Shown here in pieces: positions 18,071-26,888 of a stretch of DNA of 64,000 nt (the stretch's first letter is position 1; each line of letters starts with the position of its first letter). The stretch spans positions 1-64,000 of the forward strand of contig NZ_JAKSXY010000046.1 of the NCBI RefSeq assembly GCF_022829445.1. Reading direction: 5' to 3'. The position numbers were made by a program, and so were the translations under genes. This DNA is from Methylobacterium sp. J-068. GTDB taxonomy: Bacteria > Pseudomonadota > Alphaproteobacteria > Rhizobiales > Beijerinckiaceae. The notes under the pieces are model-generated. The model was not told the origin of the DNA. It worked only from the letters and a program-made list of their open reading frames with translations, and did not search any database.

Positions 18071-19979
18071 GCACGGCTCCCCAGGTCCCGGTCGTCTCGC
18101 CGAGCGCCTCATCCGGCGCCGCACCGAGGTACGCTTTCTGCACCGCCGGATCGCGGCGCACCGCCTCGGCGGGGCCGTCCGCGAGGAGGCGCCCCTCGCT
18201 CAGCACGGTGATGCGCTCGGCGAGATCGAACACGGCATCGAGGTCATGCTCGACGAGGAGGATGGTGCAGGAGCGGCCGATCCTGCGGATGAGCGCACAG
18301 GTCGCGACGCGCTCCGAGGGACTCATGCCGGCGAGCGGCTCGTCGAGGAGAAGGACGTTGGGGCTCGTCGCCAGGGCCATGCCGATCTCGAGGCGGCGCT
18401 TCTCGCCGTAGGCCAGCACGCCGACGCGCGTCTCGGCCCGCGTCCCGAGGTCGAGGATGCCCAGCAGGGTCTCGACCTGGGCCTCCACGTCCGCGCGGCC
18501 CGTGGCCGGCGCCAGAAGGTCGAGGCGGAAGCGGCCGCGCGCCCGGGCCAGCGCCGCCACCCGCAGGTTCTCCCGCACGGTCAGAGCGAGGAACAGCTGG
18601 TTGAGCTGGTTGCTCTTGGCGACGCCGCGCTGCGTCGCCTCCGTCACCCCGGCGCCCGTGAGGCGCTCGCCGAACAGCAGAACCGATCCGGCGCTCGGGC
18701 TCACCTCGTCGGAGAGCATCTTGAAGAGCGTGCTCTTGCCGGCGCCGTTCGGGCCGATCACCGCATGGATCGAGCCGCGACGGACCTGGAAGCTCACGCC
18801 GTCCACGGCCTTGAGGCCCCCGTAATGCCGGGCGAGCCCCTGCGCCTCCAGGGCGATCTCTGCGTGGGCGGTCCGGCCGTCGAAGGCCGGCCGAGGCATG
18901 GGCAGCGCGACCTCGGCCGGGACTTCCGGCGCGACGCCGCCTCCCGCGGCGATGGCCTCCTCGATCGCGTCGGTGCGGGCCTTGGCGGCGCCCAAGCGGG
19001 CAGCCTCGCGGCGCTGACCCCAGCGGTGCAGGATCTCCCCGCAGATCCCCCGCCGCAGGCCCATCACCAGACCGATGAAGGCCATGCCGAGGATCAGCTT
19101 CCAGAGGGAGCCGAAGCCGGGGATGAGCTGGAGATTGTCGCGCAGCCACAGCCAGAGCGCGGCGCCGACGAGGGGCCCCACCAGGGTTCCGACCCCGCCC
19201 ACGATGGTCTGCACCACGAGCTGGCCGGACGTCTCGAGCGCGAAGGCATCGGGCGGCATGTAGCTCTGGAAGGAGCCCAGCATCGCCCCGGCCAGACCCG
19301 CGTAGAGGGCCGCGATGGTGAAGGCCGCGAGCTTGTAGGCCGGTACGTCGTGGCCGAGCATGGCCACGCGCGGAGTGTTCTCCTTGACGGCCTTCAGGAT
19401 CAGCCCGACCGGCGAATGCACGATGCGCCGGGCGAGCACGAAGCCGAGGAAGAAGGTCGCCGCGAGGAGTGCGTACATGGGCAGCCCGGCGGTGATCCGC
19501 ACGGCCCACGCCCCGAAGCCGATCACCGGCACCGGAACCCCCGCGATGCCGTTCTCGCCTCCGGTGTAGTCGGAGAGCGGCGAGTTCTGGATGAAGTAGG
19601 CCATCTGCCCGAAGGCCAGGGTGATCATGGCGAAGTAGATGCCGATGCGCCGGACCGCGAGCCAGCCGACCGCGAGGCCGAACAGGCCGGCCGCCAGGGT
19701 GCCGATCAGGAAGGCGAGCCAGACGCTCTGGATCGTCCCCGAGACCAGCAGGCAGGCGGCGACGAAGCCGCCGGCCCCGTAGAAGGCCGCCTGCCCGAAG
19801 GAGAGCAGGCCGGCAAGGCCGAACAGGATGTCGAGGCCGAGCCCGAACAGGGCCCAGTTGAGCGCCCGCGACAGGAGGTCGTGCGAGAAGCCAAGGGGCG
19901 GCAGCAGCACGGGCGCGGCGATGAGCGCGACGAGGAGGGCGAGTTCGGGCCAGGCGGCGCGAAAGGGGCGGGGGACCAT
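18057..19979 (-). CDS. Fused ABC transporter permease-ATPase (LivM-LivG)
   Basis: One 640-residue protein combines two subunits normally made separately. Residues ~1-330 are a LivM permease with eight or so membrane helices (WALFGLGLDILFGLAGLLSFGQAAFYG and the GYxxA-type segments; EAA-like loop around VAMLGHDVPAYKLAAF). A ~55-residue linker (RREAARLGAAKARTDAIEE...) leads to a LivG ATPase from about residue 390. This has Walker A IGPNGAGKSTLFKML, a signature-region variant GVLAYGEKRRLEIGMAL, Walker B NVLLLDEPLAGMSP and the switch LLVEHDLDAVF. The start codon overlaps the LivH stop by one base (TGATG). Confidence 0.92.
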   Translation of the reverse strand: MVPRPFRAAWPELALLVALIAAPVLLPPLGFSHDLLSRALNWALFGLGLDILFGLAGLLSFGQAAFYGAGGFVAACLLVSGTIQSVWLAFLIGTLAAGLFGLAVGWLAVRRIGIYFAMITLAFGQMAYFIQNSPLSDYTGGENGIAGVPVPVIGFGAWAVRITAGLPMYALLAATFFLGFVLARRIVHSPVGLILKAVKENTPRVAMLGHDVPAYKLAAFTIAALYAGLAGAMLGSFQSYMPPDAFALETSGQLVVQTIVGGVGTLVGPLVGAALWLWLRDNLQLIPGFGSLWKLILGMAFIGLVMGLRRGICGEILHRWGQRREAARLGAAKARTDAIEEAIAAGGGVAPEVPAEVALPMPRPAFDGRTAHAEIALEAQGLARHYGGLKAVDGVSFQVRRGSIHAVIGPNGAGKSTLFKMLSDEVSPSAGSVLLFGERLTGAGVTEATQRGVAKSNQLNQLFLALTVRENLRVAALARARGRFRLDLLAPATGRADVEAQVETLLGILDLGTRAETRVGVLAYGEKRRLEIGMALATSPNVLLLDEPLAGMSPSERVATCALIRRIGRSCTILLVEHDLDAVFDLAERITVLSEGRLLADGPAEAVRRDPAVQKAYLGAAPDEALGETTGTWGAVHEPA

Positions 19980-20854
19980 CAGACCCGGCCCTCCGTGCCG
20001 AACAGCCCCTGCGGCCGCGCCACGAGGACGAGGGCCATCAGGCCGTAGAGCATCACCTCCGAATAGGCGGAGTCGAAGGCGCTCGTCAGGCTGATGATCT
20101 CGCCCGCGATCAGGCCGCCCACGATGGCGCCCGGAAAGGAGCCGAGGCCGCCCAGCACGATCACCACGAAGGACTGCACCATGAAGCTCGCGCCCATGTC
20201 GGGCGTCACCGCCACCACGGGGGCGTAGAGCATGCCGGCCAGACCCACGGCGACGATGCCCACCGCGAAGACGAACAGGAAGGTGCGGCGCACGTCGATG
20301 CCGAGGATGCCAACCATGCCGGCATTCTCGATGCCGGCCCGCACCACGAGACCCACCGAGGTCCGGTAGAGCACGAGGTAGAGTCCGACGAGGAGCGCGG
20401 CGATGATGCCGATGAGCTGGAGGCGATAGGTCGGGTAGACCAGGAAGCCGAGCTTCGTCGCGCCCATGCCCCAGGAGGGCACCGGCACCCGCTGGCTGTT
20501 GCCCCCGAACCAAGCCCGCAAAGCCTCCACCAGCACCATGCCGATCCCGTAGGTGACGAGGATCTGGTCCTCGTCCGGCCGGGCGTAGAAGTGGCGGATG
20601 ACGAGCCGCTCCATGGCGAAGCCGATGATGAGCATGACGGCGCAGCCGCCGATGAGGGCGAGCACGAAGGAATGCGTCGCCTGCATCATCACGAAGGCGG
20701 TGTAGGCGCCGACCGCGAACAGCGCGCCGTGGGCGAAGTTGAGCACGCCGAGCGTGCCCAGGATGATGGTGAGCCCGCTGGAAACGAGCGCCAGCAGGCT
20801 GCCCAGCGCGAGGCCGTTGAAGGCCTGGGAGAGGAGGACGGCGGTGCTCGGCAT
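19979..20854 (-). CDS. livH: Branched-chain amino acid/amide-type ABC transporter permease (LivH)
   Basis: A 291-residue inner-membrane permease. It begins LLSQAFNGLALGSLLALVSSGLTIILGTLGVLNFAHG, the LivH family signature, and has about eight membrane helices. The coupling loop is around GIDVRRTFLFVFAVG, and the QSFVVIVLGGLGSFPGAIVGGLIAGE segment is conserved. It is full length. It lies between the binding-protein gene and the LivM-LivG fusion with overlapping or very short junctions, so the four genes are one transcription unit. Confidence 0.93.
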   Translation of the reverse strand: MPSTAVLLSQAFNGLALGSLLALVSSGLTIILGTLGVLNFAHGALFAVGAYTAFVMMQATHSFVLALIGGCAVMLIIGFAMERLVIRHFYARPDEDQILVTYGIGMVLVEALRAWFGGNSQRVPVPSWGMGATKLGFLVYPTYRLQLIGIIAALLVGLYLVLYRTSVGLVVRAGIENAGMVGILGIDVRRTFLFVFAVGIVAVGLAGMLYAPVVAVTPDMGASFMVQSFVVIVLGGLGSFPGAIVGGLIAGEIISLTSAFDSAYSEVMLYGLMALVLVARPQGLFGTEGRV

Positions 20855-20865
20855 GGTGGCTTCCC

Positions 20866-22176
20866 TCAGGTGTAGGGGCCGAGCTTGCACCCGAACAGGT
20901 CGGGCGGGTTCATCACGCTCTCGCCGTCGACAAGGTCGACGACCTCGTAGAAATCCTCCGGCCCCTTCATGGCCGAGGGCGCCTTGCCGCGCAGGATCGG
21001 GATCGGGCGGACCATCTGGTGGTCCTCGGCGCGGTAATAGACCCGGCCGATGGTGGTCTCGTAGGGCTGCGCCTTCGAGGCCTCCATCACCTTGATGATG
21101 TCGACCGGGTTGAAGCCGCCCGCCCGTTCCACCGAGAGCGCCCAGAGGTAGGTCTGCATGTAGGCGATGTGGGCGCCCCAGCGAGGGCGGTACTTGTTCC
21201 GGGCCAGGAACGCCGCGACGAAGCTCTTGGCGAGGGGGAAGCGATCCTCCAGCGTCCACCAGAAGTCGCAGGAGCCGTAGACGCCCTGCATCAGTTCGGG
21301 CCCGACCTCCTTGTCCTGGAACGAGGACAGGTTGGGCACCACGAGCTTCATGCTGGAGAGGACGCCGAACTGCTCGGCCTGCTTGGTCGAGGCCACCGCA
21401 TCCGATCCGAAGCAGATGTTGACGAAGACGTCGGCACCGCTGTTGGCGATGTTGAGCAGCGCCGAGCTGTAATCGGCGGTGCCCAGCGGCACCGTCTCCT
21501 TCAGGACCTGCGTCCAGCCCTGCTCCTTCGAGAACTTGGCGAAGGAATCGTAGACCGTCTGGCCGTAGGTGTAGTCGGGGACGAGGAAGGCGGCCTTGAG
21601 TTTCTTGCCGAGCGCCTTGGCGACGACGGGGGCCAGCGCCTTGGCGGCCATGTAGGCGTTCTGCTGCGAGCGGAAGCCGTAGCGCTGGCAGTTCTTGCCG
21701 GTGACGTCGTTCGAGCCGGCGATGCCGACCATGTAGAGGACCTTGTCGCGGCTCGCGAGTTCTTCCAGAGCGATGGCCTCGGCGCTGCTGACGGAGCCCT
21801 GGAACAGGATCGCCTTGTCGCGCTGGATGAACTGGGTCGCGGCCTGGACCGCGACGTTGGGCTTGCCCTCCGTGTCGGCGATCTTGTGGCGGATCTGGCG
21901 CCCGAGCACGCCCTTGCCCTTGAGGCCCCAGGCGGCGGGGATCTCACCGCCCGCGTTGATCTGGCTGATCGCGAGTTCGTAGCCGAGCTTCAGGTCGCTG
22001 CCGTCGCCGGAGAAGAGCCCGGTGAGCGGCATGTTGAGGCCGATGAAGACCGAGTCGGCGCCGACCCCTTCCGGGAAGGTCCCGATCTGGGCGGGGCTCT
22101 GGGCGAAGGCCCCGCGCAGGTCCGGCAGCATCAGGCCGGCCGCGCCTCCGAGGATGAGCTTGCGACGATCAAGCAT
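20866..22176 (-). CDS. Periplasmic substrate-binding protein of Liv/amide type
   Basis: A 436-residue type I periplasmic binding protein. The N-terminus MLDRRKLILGGAAGLMLPDLRGAFA is a signal peptide with an RR pair, probably Tat. The mature part starts with the usual strand (VFIGLNMPLTGLFSGDGSDLKLGYELAISQINAGG). It contains the family's hinge features (LFQGSVSSAEAIALEELA, AFLVPDYTYGQTVYDSF, VFVNICFGSDAVASTKQAEQFG). It belongs to the branched-chain/urea/short-chain-amide class. Its position between a nitrilase and a nitrile hydratase points to nitriles, amides or their acids as ligands (inference). Confidence 0.88.
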   Translation of the reverse strand: MLDRRKLILGGAAGLMLPDLRGAFAQSPAQIGTFPEGVGADSVFIGLNMPLTGLFSGDGSDLKLGYELAISQINAGGEIPAAWGLKGKGVLGRQIRHKIADTEGKPNVAVQAATQFIQRDKAILFQGSVSSAEAIALEELASRDKVLYMVGIAGSNDVTGKNCQRYGFRSQQNAYMAAKALAPVVAKALGKKLKAAFLVPDYTYGQTVYDSFAKFSKEQGWTQVLKETVPLGTADYSSALLNIANSGADVFVNICFGSDAVASTKQAEQFGVLSSMKLVVPNLSSFQDKEVGPELMQGVYGSCDFWWTLEDRFPLAKSFVAAFLARNKYRPRWGAHIAYMQTYLWALSVERAGGFNPVDIIKVMEASKAQPYETTIGRVYYRAEDHQMVRPIPILRGKAPSAMKGPEDFYEVVDLVDGESVMNPPDLFGCKLGPYT

Positions 22177-22251
22177 GAGGGGTCTCTCCTGTGTGGCTGC
22201 GGATGCGGGGCCTCGGTGGGGATCGGGGAACGTGCCTCGGGACTGAGCAAG

Positions 22252-23268
22252 TCACGCGCCGGTCGCCACCGGCGGCAGCGGTTCGGGGGCCGGCATCGGG
22301 CCGTCGCGGAACTGGGCGGGCGCGAGACGCTGGCGGTTCACCGCGAGGTCGAAGACGTCGAAGCGGTTGTAGTAGCCGACCACGTCGTGGAACTGCTTGG
22401 GCTCGACGCAGGCGTTGAGGTCGATCTCCGCATAGAGGATTCCCTCCTCCTGGAGGGCCTCGCCGATCTGCGCGCCGGTCGGATCGACGAAGAACGAGGC
22501 GGCGCGCGGCGTTCCGTCGAGCACCTCGGCGGCACCCGGATCGCGCGCCGCCAGGAAGTCGTAGGCGGTCCGGTCGAGCACGCCCGCCGTGACGAGGCCG
22601 AAGACCTTGGCCTCGAAGCAATGGGCGCTGGCGCGCAGGCGGTTGGCGGCGAGGTTGTCGTAGTTGCCGCCGCCCTTCGGCCGGCGCGTCGGCCAGACCG
22701 GAGGCCAGGACGAGATGTGGAACTGCTCGCCCTGCGCCATCAGGGCGTAGCGCGCGAGCGGGTTGGTGTTCTCGCCGCAGATGAGCTGGCCGATGCGGCC
22801 GATCCCCGTCTCCACCACCTTCAGCCCGGCCCCGTCGCCCGGGGCCCAGATGAGCTTCTCGTAATAGGTCGGCATCAGCTTGCGATGATGGTTGAGGATC
22901 GTGCCGTCCTCGCCGATGAGGAGATTGCCATTCCAGAGGCAGCCCACGCTGGCGGGCGAGCGCTCGCTGATGCCGATCGACACGAAGAGGCCCGCCGCCC
23001 GTGCCGCCTGTCGGATGCGCGTCACCTCCGGCCCGTCGACGAGGACGGATTGCTCGGCCATGCGGGCGAAGAGGTCGTGGTTGTCGATCGGAGCCGAGAG
23101 CGCGGCCCAGACCGGAAAGGCCGGGATGAAGGTCTCGGGAAAGGCGATCAGCGCGGCGCCGGCCCTGGCGGCCTCTTCGATCAGGGCGACCGCCTTGGCG
23201 GTGGTCGCGGCCGCATCGAGGAAGATGGGTGACGCGTGAACGGCGGCGGCCTTGAACCGTGGAAGCAT
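22252..23268 (-). CDS. Nitrilase (carbon-nitrogen hydrolase)
   Basis: A 338-residue nitrilase that converts nitriles directly to carboxylic acid and ammonia. The Glu-Lys-Cys triad is visible: Glu45 in FPETFIPAFPVW, Lys130 in NHHRKLMPTYYEK and Cys164 in QLICGENTNPL. After the cysteine the usual Trp is Gly (CGEN rather than CWEN), which may alter substrate choice. The wording HISSWPPVWP and the length fit true nitrilases rather than amidases. It is first in the minus-strand locus and divergent from a LysR gene, with inverted CTGCAAG motifs between them. Confidence 0.9.
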   Translation of the reverse strand: MLPRFKAAAVHASPIFLDAAATTAKAVALIEEAARAGAALIAFPETFIPAFPVWAALSAPIDNHDLFARMAEQSVLVDGPEVTRIRQAARAAGLFVSIGISERSPASVGCLWNGNLLIGEDGTILNHHRKLMPTYYEKLIWAPGDGAGLKVVETGIGRIGQLICGENTNPLARYALMAQGEQFHISSWPPVWPTRRPKGGGNYDNLAANRLRASAHCFEAKVFGLVTAGVLDRTAYDFLAARDPGAAEVLDGTPRAASFFVDPTGAQIGEALQEEGILYAEIDLNACVEPKQFHDVVGYYNRFDVFDLAVNRQRLAPAQFRDGPMPAPEPLPPVATGA

Positions 23269-23328
23269 GGGGTTTCCCTTATCCACGGCGAGGTTACGGC
23301 GCGGGCGCGGCCTGCAAAGCCGGCATTT

Positions 23329-23346
23329 CTGCAAGGCGACTTGCAG
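23329..23346. promoter_or_regulatory. Inverted repeat in the nitrilase-LysR intergenic region, candidate operator
   Basis: CTGCAAG-GCGA-CTTGCAG is a perfect 7-bp inverted repeat. CTTGCAG recurs at 23401-23407 near the LysR start, and CTGCAA occurs at 23312-23317. Repeated half-sites in a divergent promoter are typical for LysR-type control of nitrilase and autoregulation. Confidence 0.5.
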
Positions 23347-23418
23347 GATGTCCCGAAGGAACGGGTCGAGGGACGAGCGCGAGCCGGGTCTGGCGCGTAT
23401 CTTGCAGCCTTTCAGGTC

Positions 23419-24399
23419 ATGCAGACCTTCGATCTCCTGGATTGGAACGACATCAAAGTCTTTCTGGGAGCGGCTCGGGGCGGAAGTCTCGCAGCCGCCG
23501 CCAAGCGCCTGAGGGTCGACCAATCGACCGTGAGCCGGCGACTCGCGAGCCTGGAAAGTGCCCTCGGCCTTGCGCTGTTCGAACGATTGCCGTCGGGTTT
23601 GCGCCTCAGCGACGTGGGACAGCGCCTGCTCCAGCATGCCGAACAGGTCGAGAGCGCGGTCATTTCCCTCCAGCACGAGCATCCCCCCGGGAACGGCCGC
23701 ATCGGGGGCCGCGTCCGGCTCGCCACCATGGAGGGGATCGCCTCCCTGTACCTCGCCGAGCGCCTCTGGGGCCTGCGCGAGCGTCACCCCGACCTGATGG
23801 TCGATCTCGTGACCTCGGCCCAGACGGTCTACGTCAACCGCCGTGAAGCCGACCTCTTCCTCAGCTTCTTCAAGCCGCCCGGAAAAGGGTTGATCTCGGA
23901 GCAGATCGGAGCGTTCCGGCTTGGACTGTACGCGGCGCCGGGCTACCTCGCGCGGCAGGGATGCCCCGTCGACCTGCGGTCGCTGAAACAGCACCACTTC
24001 GTCTCGTATGTTGACGATCTCGTTCAGGTCGACTGCGTGCGATGGCTGGACGACCTCCTCGAGGAACCCCAGATGGTGTTCCGGTCCAACAGCATGATCG
24101 CGCAGAAGAGCGCCGCACTCGGAGGCTTCGGCCTCGTTCTCCTGCCGAGCTTCGCGGTGACGGCGCGTGACGACCTTGTCCCGGTCCTGCACGACGTCGC
24201 ATTCACGACGCGGGAACTCTGGCTGAACGTCCACGCGGACCTGCAATTCGCGCCCCGGGTCCGGGCCGTCATGGTCTTCCTCAAGAAGACCTTCACGTCG
24301 GATGTGCAGTTCCGGCTGTCCGAAGCCAAGGCGCTCCCGCAGGCACCGTCCTGCGCCAATCCTTCGCCGCACACGCGCCTGTCGAATTCGCTGACCTGA
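23419..24399 (+). CDS. LysR-family transcriptional regulator of the nitrile locus
   Basis: A 326-residue LysR-type regulator. The N-terminal winged helix-turn-helix is WNDIKVFLGAARGGSLAAAAKRLRVDQSTVSRRLASLESALGLALF in pieces, followed by a linker helix and a periplasmic-binding-like effector domain (GRVRLATMEGIASLYLAERL). The TVSRRLASLE recognition-helix form is common in alphaproteobacterial LysR proteins. It is divergent from nitrilase, so it most likely controls the nitrilase-ABC transporter-nitrile hydratase genes in response to a nitrile, amide or acid. The start ATG 61 codons into the open frame was chosen because family similarity begins there. Confidence 0.85.
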   Translation: MQTFDLLDWNDIKVFLGAARGGSLAAAAKRLRVDQSTVSRRLASLESALGLALFERLPSGLRLSDVGQRLLQHAEQVESAVISLQHEHPPGNGRIGGRVRLATMEGIASLYLAERLWGLRERHPDLMVDLVTSAQTVYVNRREADLFLSFFKPPGKGLISEQIGAFRLGLYAAPGYLARQGCPVDLRSLKQHHFVSYVDDLVQVDCVRWLDDLLEEPQMVFRSNSMIAQKSAALGGFGLVLLPSFAVTARDDLVPVLHDVAFTTRELWLNVHADLQFAPRVRAVMVFLKKTFTSDVQFRLSEAKALPQAPSCANPSPHTRLSNSLT

Positions 24400-24856
24400 C
24401 GGGGCCGTTCGTGAACGGCGGAGGCGGCCACGGGCGACATGTCGAGGGGGCGGGCCCTGCGCGGCGGTAACGGCCCGACCTATGCGTGGGGTTAGGCGTC
24501 GGATTCATACCAACGCTCTTGCCAACGCTCTTGCCGCCCGGCCCAGCTTCGGACCGCCTACGCCAAGAACTCGTCCGACCAGAAGCTCGCCGCCGACCCG
24601 ACCGTGATCAGGATGGGCGAGGCCCCCCGGATGACGGCGCGACAGGAATCCCGCGTCGCGTTCGGCGTGACGGTGAAGGCCTGTACCCCCCGCACAAGTC
24701 GGGACCTCGGGGCCGGGCGTGACCCGCCGATCCTCATGCGATCCTTATAAGATCGTCCTCGCGTCCCTCTCGAACCCTAATGCGGTTCCGGGCCACATCG
24801 GGTCACGAGCGCGGCCGGTCACGGCACCGGCCCGCCGAACCGAAACGGACCGCCCC
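24400..24856. other. Intergenic region upstream of kdp with a 12-bp tandem repeat
   Basis: About 450 bases without a supported gene. CCAACGCTCTTG occurs twice in tandem (24510-24521 and 24522-24533). The stretch 24550-24700 has codon-like character in one plus frame (TAYAKNSSDQKLAADPTV) but no start signal or recognised family, so it may be gene debris. The kdp promoter should lie in the AT-richer segment around 24735-24790. Confidence 0.4.
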
Positions 24857-24940
24857 ATGCCCGACCTCGTCTTCCTCGCCGCGGGCCTCGCCTTCTTCGG
24901 CCTGGCCGCCGGCTACGCTGTCCTCTGCGAACGCCTCTGA
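24857..24940 (+). CDS. 27-residue single-helix membrane miniprotein upstream of kdpF
   Basis: MPDLVFLAAGLAFFGLAAGY is followed by AVLCERL and a stop: one membrane helix with a short charged tail. It sits 11 bases before kdpF and reads in the same direction, so it is probably the first gene of the kdp operon. It differs from KdpF in sequence (ends CERL, not a KdpF-like RPERF). Similar tiny proteins ahead of kdpF are likely to exist in other proteobacteria, but I cannot confirm that here. It could be an additional KdpFABC lipid-like stabiliser or a regulatory peptide. Confidence 0.6.
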   Translation: MPDLVFLAAGLAFFGLAAGYAVLCERL

Positions 24941-24951
24941 GACCGCTCGCC

Positions 24952-25041
24952 ATGACACTCGATCTTACCCTCGGCGCCCTCGTGACCCTCGGGCTGCTCG
25001 GCTACCTCACCTACGCCCTCGTCCGCCCCGAGCGGTTCTGA
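24952..25041 (+). CDS. kdpF: Potassium-transporting ATPase subunit KdpF
   Basis: A 29-residue single-helix protein ([20 protein letters not shown] then YALVRPERF). It matches KdpF in size, in the GYLxYAL motif and in the acidic/basic end. KdpF stabilises the KdpABC complex in the inner membrane. It lies 13 bases before kdpA. Confidence 0.85.
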   Translation: MTLDLTLGALVTLGLLGYLTYALVRPERF

Positions 25042-25054
25042 AGGAACGCTTCCC

Positions 25055-26770
25055 ATGACCCTCAACGGCTGGTTCCAGATCGCGCTGTTCTGCGCGGTCA
25101 TCGTCGCGCTCGCACGCCCTCTCGGGGGCTACATGACCCGCGTGTACACGGGGGAGCGTACATTCCTCTCGCCCGTGCTGGCGCCCGTCGAGCGCGGGCT
25201 CTACCGCGTCGCCGGCATCCACGGCGGCCAGGAACAATCCTGGCTGGCCTACGCCCTGGCCCTTCTGACCTTCCATGTCCTCGGCTTCCTGGCCCTGTAC
25301 GGACTGTTGCGTTTCCAGGCGGTCCTGCCGTTCAACCCGGACGGGCAGTCCGCGGTCGCGCCGGACCTCGCCTTCGACACGTCGGCCAGCTTCGTCACCA
25401 ACACCAACTGGCAATCCTACGGTGGCGAGACGACGATGTCGTACCTCACCCAGATGCTGGGGCTGACCCACCAGAACTTCCTCTCGGCCGCCACCGGCAT
25501 CGCCGTGGCCGTCGCGCTGGTGCGCGGCTTCTCACGGGCCTCGGCCAAAACGGTGGGCTCGTTCTGGGTCGATCTGACCCGCACCACCCTCTACGTGCTG
25601 CTGCCTCTCTGCACCGTCTACACGCTGTTCCTGGTCTCGCAGGGCATCCCCCAGACGCTCGGTGGCGCCGTCGAGGCGACCACGCTGGAAGGCGCCACGC
25701 AAACCCTCGCGGTCGGCCCGGTCGCGAGCCAGGTCGCGATCAAGATGCTGGGCACCAACGGCGGCGGCTTCTTCAACGCCAACGCCGCCCATCCCTTCGA
25801 GAACCCGACCGCCCTCTCGAACTTCGTTCAGATGGTCTCGATCTTCGCCATCGGCGCGGCGATGACCAACGTCTTCGGCCGCATGGTCGGCGACGAGCGC
25901 CAGGGCTGGGCGATCCTGGCCGCCATGGGCGTGCTGTTCCTCGCCGGCACCGCGGTGGTCTATTGGGCCGAGAGCGCCGGAAGCCCCGTGCTCGACGGGC
26001 TCGGCCTGACCGGCGGAAACATGGAGGGCAAGGAGGTCCGCTTCGGCATCGTGGCCTCGGCTCTGTTCGCGGCGGTGACCACGGCCGCCTCCTGCGGCGC
26101 GGTCAACGCCATGCACGACAGCTTCACGGCGCTGGGCGGCATGATCCCGATGATCAACATGCAGCTCGGCGAGATCATCGTCGGCGGCGTGGGCGCGGGC
26201 CTCTACGGCATCCTCGTCTTCGTCATCGTGACGATCTTCGTGGCCGGCCTGATGGTCGGGCGCACCCCGGAATACCTCGGCAAGAAGATCGAGGGGCGCG
26301 AGGTCAAGATGGCGATGCTCGCCATCCTGTGCCTGCCCCTGATGATGCTGGGCTTCACGGCGCTCGCCACCGTCGTGGCGGCCGGCCTCGCGGGGCCCGC
26401 CAACGCCGGACCGCACGGCTTCTCGGAAATCCTCTACGCCTTCACCTCGGCGGCGGCCAACAACGGCTCGGCCTTCGGTGGGCTGACGGCGAACACGTCC
26501 TTCTACAACACGACACTGGGCCTCGGGATGCTGTTCGGGCGATTCTTCGTGATCGTCCCGGCGCTCGCCATCGCGGGATCGCTGGCGGCCAAGAAGACCG
26601 TGCCGGCCTCGGCCGGGACCTTCCCGACCCATGGCGGCCTGTTCGTCGGCCTGCTGGTGGGCGTGATCCTGATCGTGGGCGGCCTGACCTTCTTCCCGGC
26701 GCTGGCGCTCGGACCCATCGTCGAGCACCTCGCCGGCGGCCTCGGGCAGACCTTCGCGGCGGGGGGCTGA
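25055..26770 (+). CDS. kdpA: Potassium-transporting ATPase subunit KdpA (K+ channel-like subunit)
   Basis: A 571-residue polytopic membrane protein that binds and translocates K+ in the high-affinity KdpFABC pump. The four selectivity-filter-like segments include [24 protein letters not shown] and [12 protein letters not shown], all hallmarks of KdpA. AAGGAACG precedes the ATG by about ten bases. Full length for the family. It is followed by kdpB after a 118-base gap. Confidence 0.96.
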   Translation: MTLNGWFQIALFCAVIVALARPLGGYMTRVYTGERTFLSPVLAPVERGLYRVAGIHGGQEQSWLAYALALLTFHVLGFLALYGLLRFQAVLPFNPDGQSAVAPDLAFDTSASFVTNTNWQSYGGETTMSYLTQMLGLTHQNFLSAATGIAVAVALVRGFSRASAKTVGSFWVDLTRTTLYVLLPLCTVYTLFLVSQGIPQTLGGAVEATTLEGATQTLAVGPVASQVAIKMLGTNGGGFFNANAAHPFENPTALSNFVQMVSIFAIGAAMTNVFGRMVGDERQGWAILAAMGVLFLAGTAVVYWAESAGSPVLDGLGLTGGNMEGKEVRFGIVASALFAAVTTAASCGAVNAMHDSFTALGGMIPMINMQLGEIIVGGVGAGLYGILVFVIVTIFVAGLMVGRTPEYLGKKIEGREVKMAMLAILCLPLMMLGFTALATVVAAGLAGPANAGPHGFSEILYAFTSAAANNGSAFGGLTANTSFYNTTLGLGMLFGRFFVIVPALAIAGSLAAKKTVPASAGTFPTHGGLFVGLLVGVILIVGGLTFFPALALGPIVEHLAGGLGQTFAAGG

Positions 26771-26888
26771 GATGCCCCGCGGCCTCCCCGATCGGCCGCG
26801 CCGTCGCGCCCTGACGGCGCGGCCGAACCGAACGCCCGGCCCGGCGGCCCGCGCCGGGTTCCGAACCTCTCCTTCCGGACACCGCATC

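Noticed and set aside
24549..24742. Protein-like frame TAYAKNSSDQKLAADPTV upstream of kdp
   Set aside because: No start signal, no family resemblance and no conserved neighbour; recorded only as possible debris in the gap entry.
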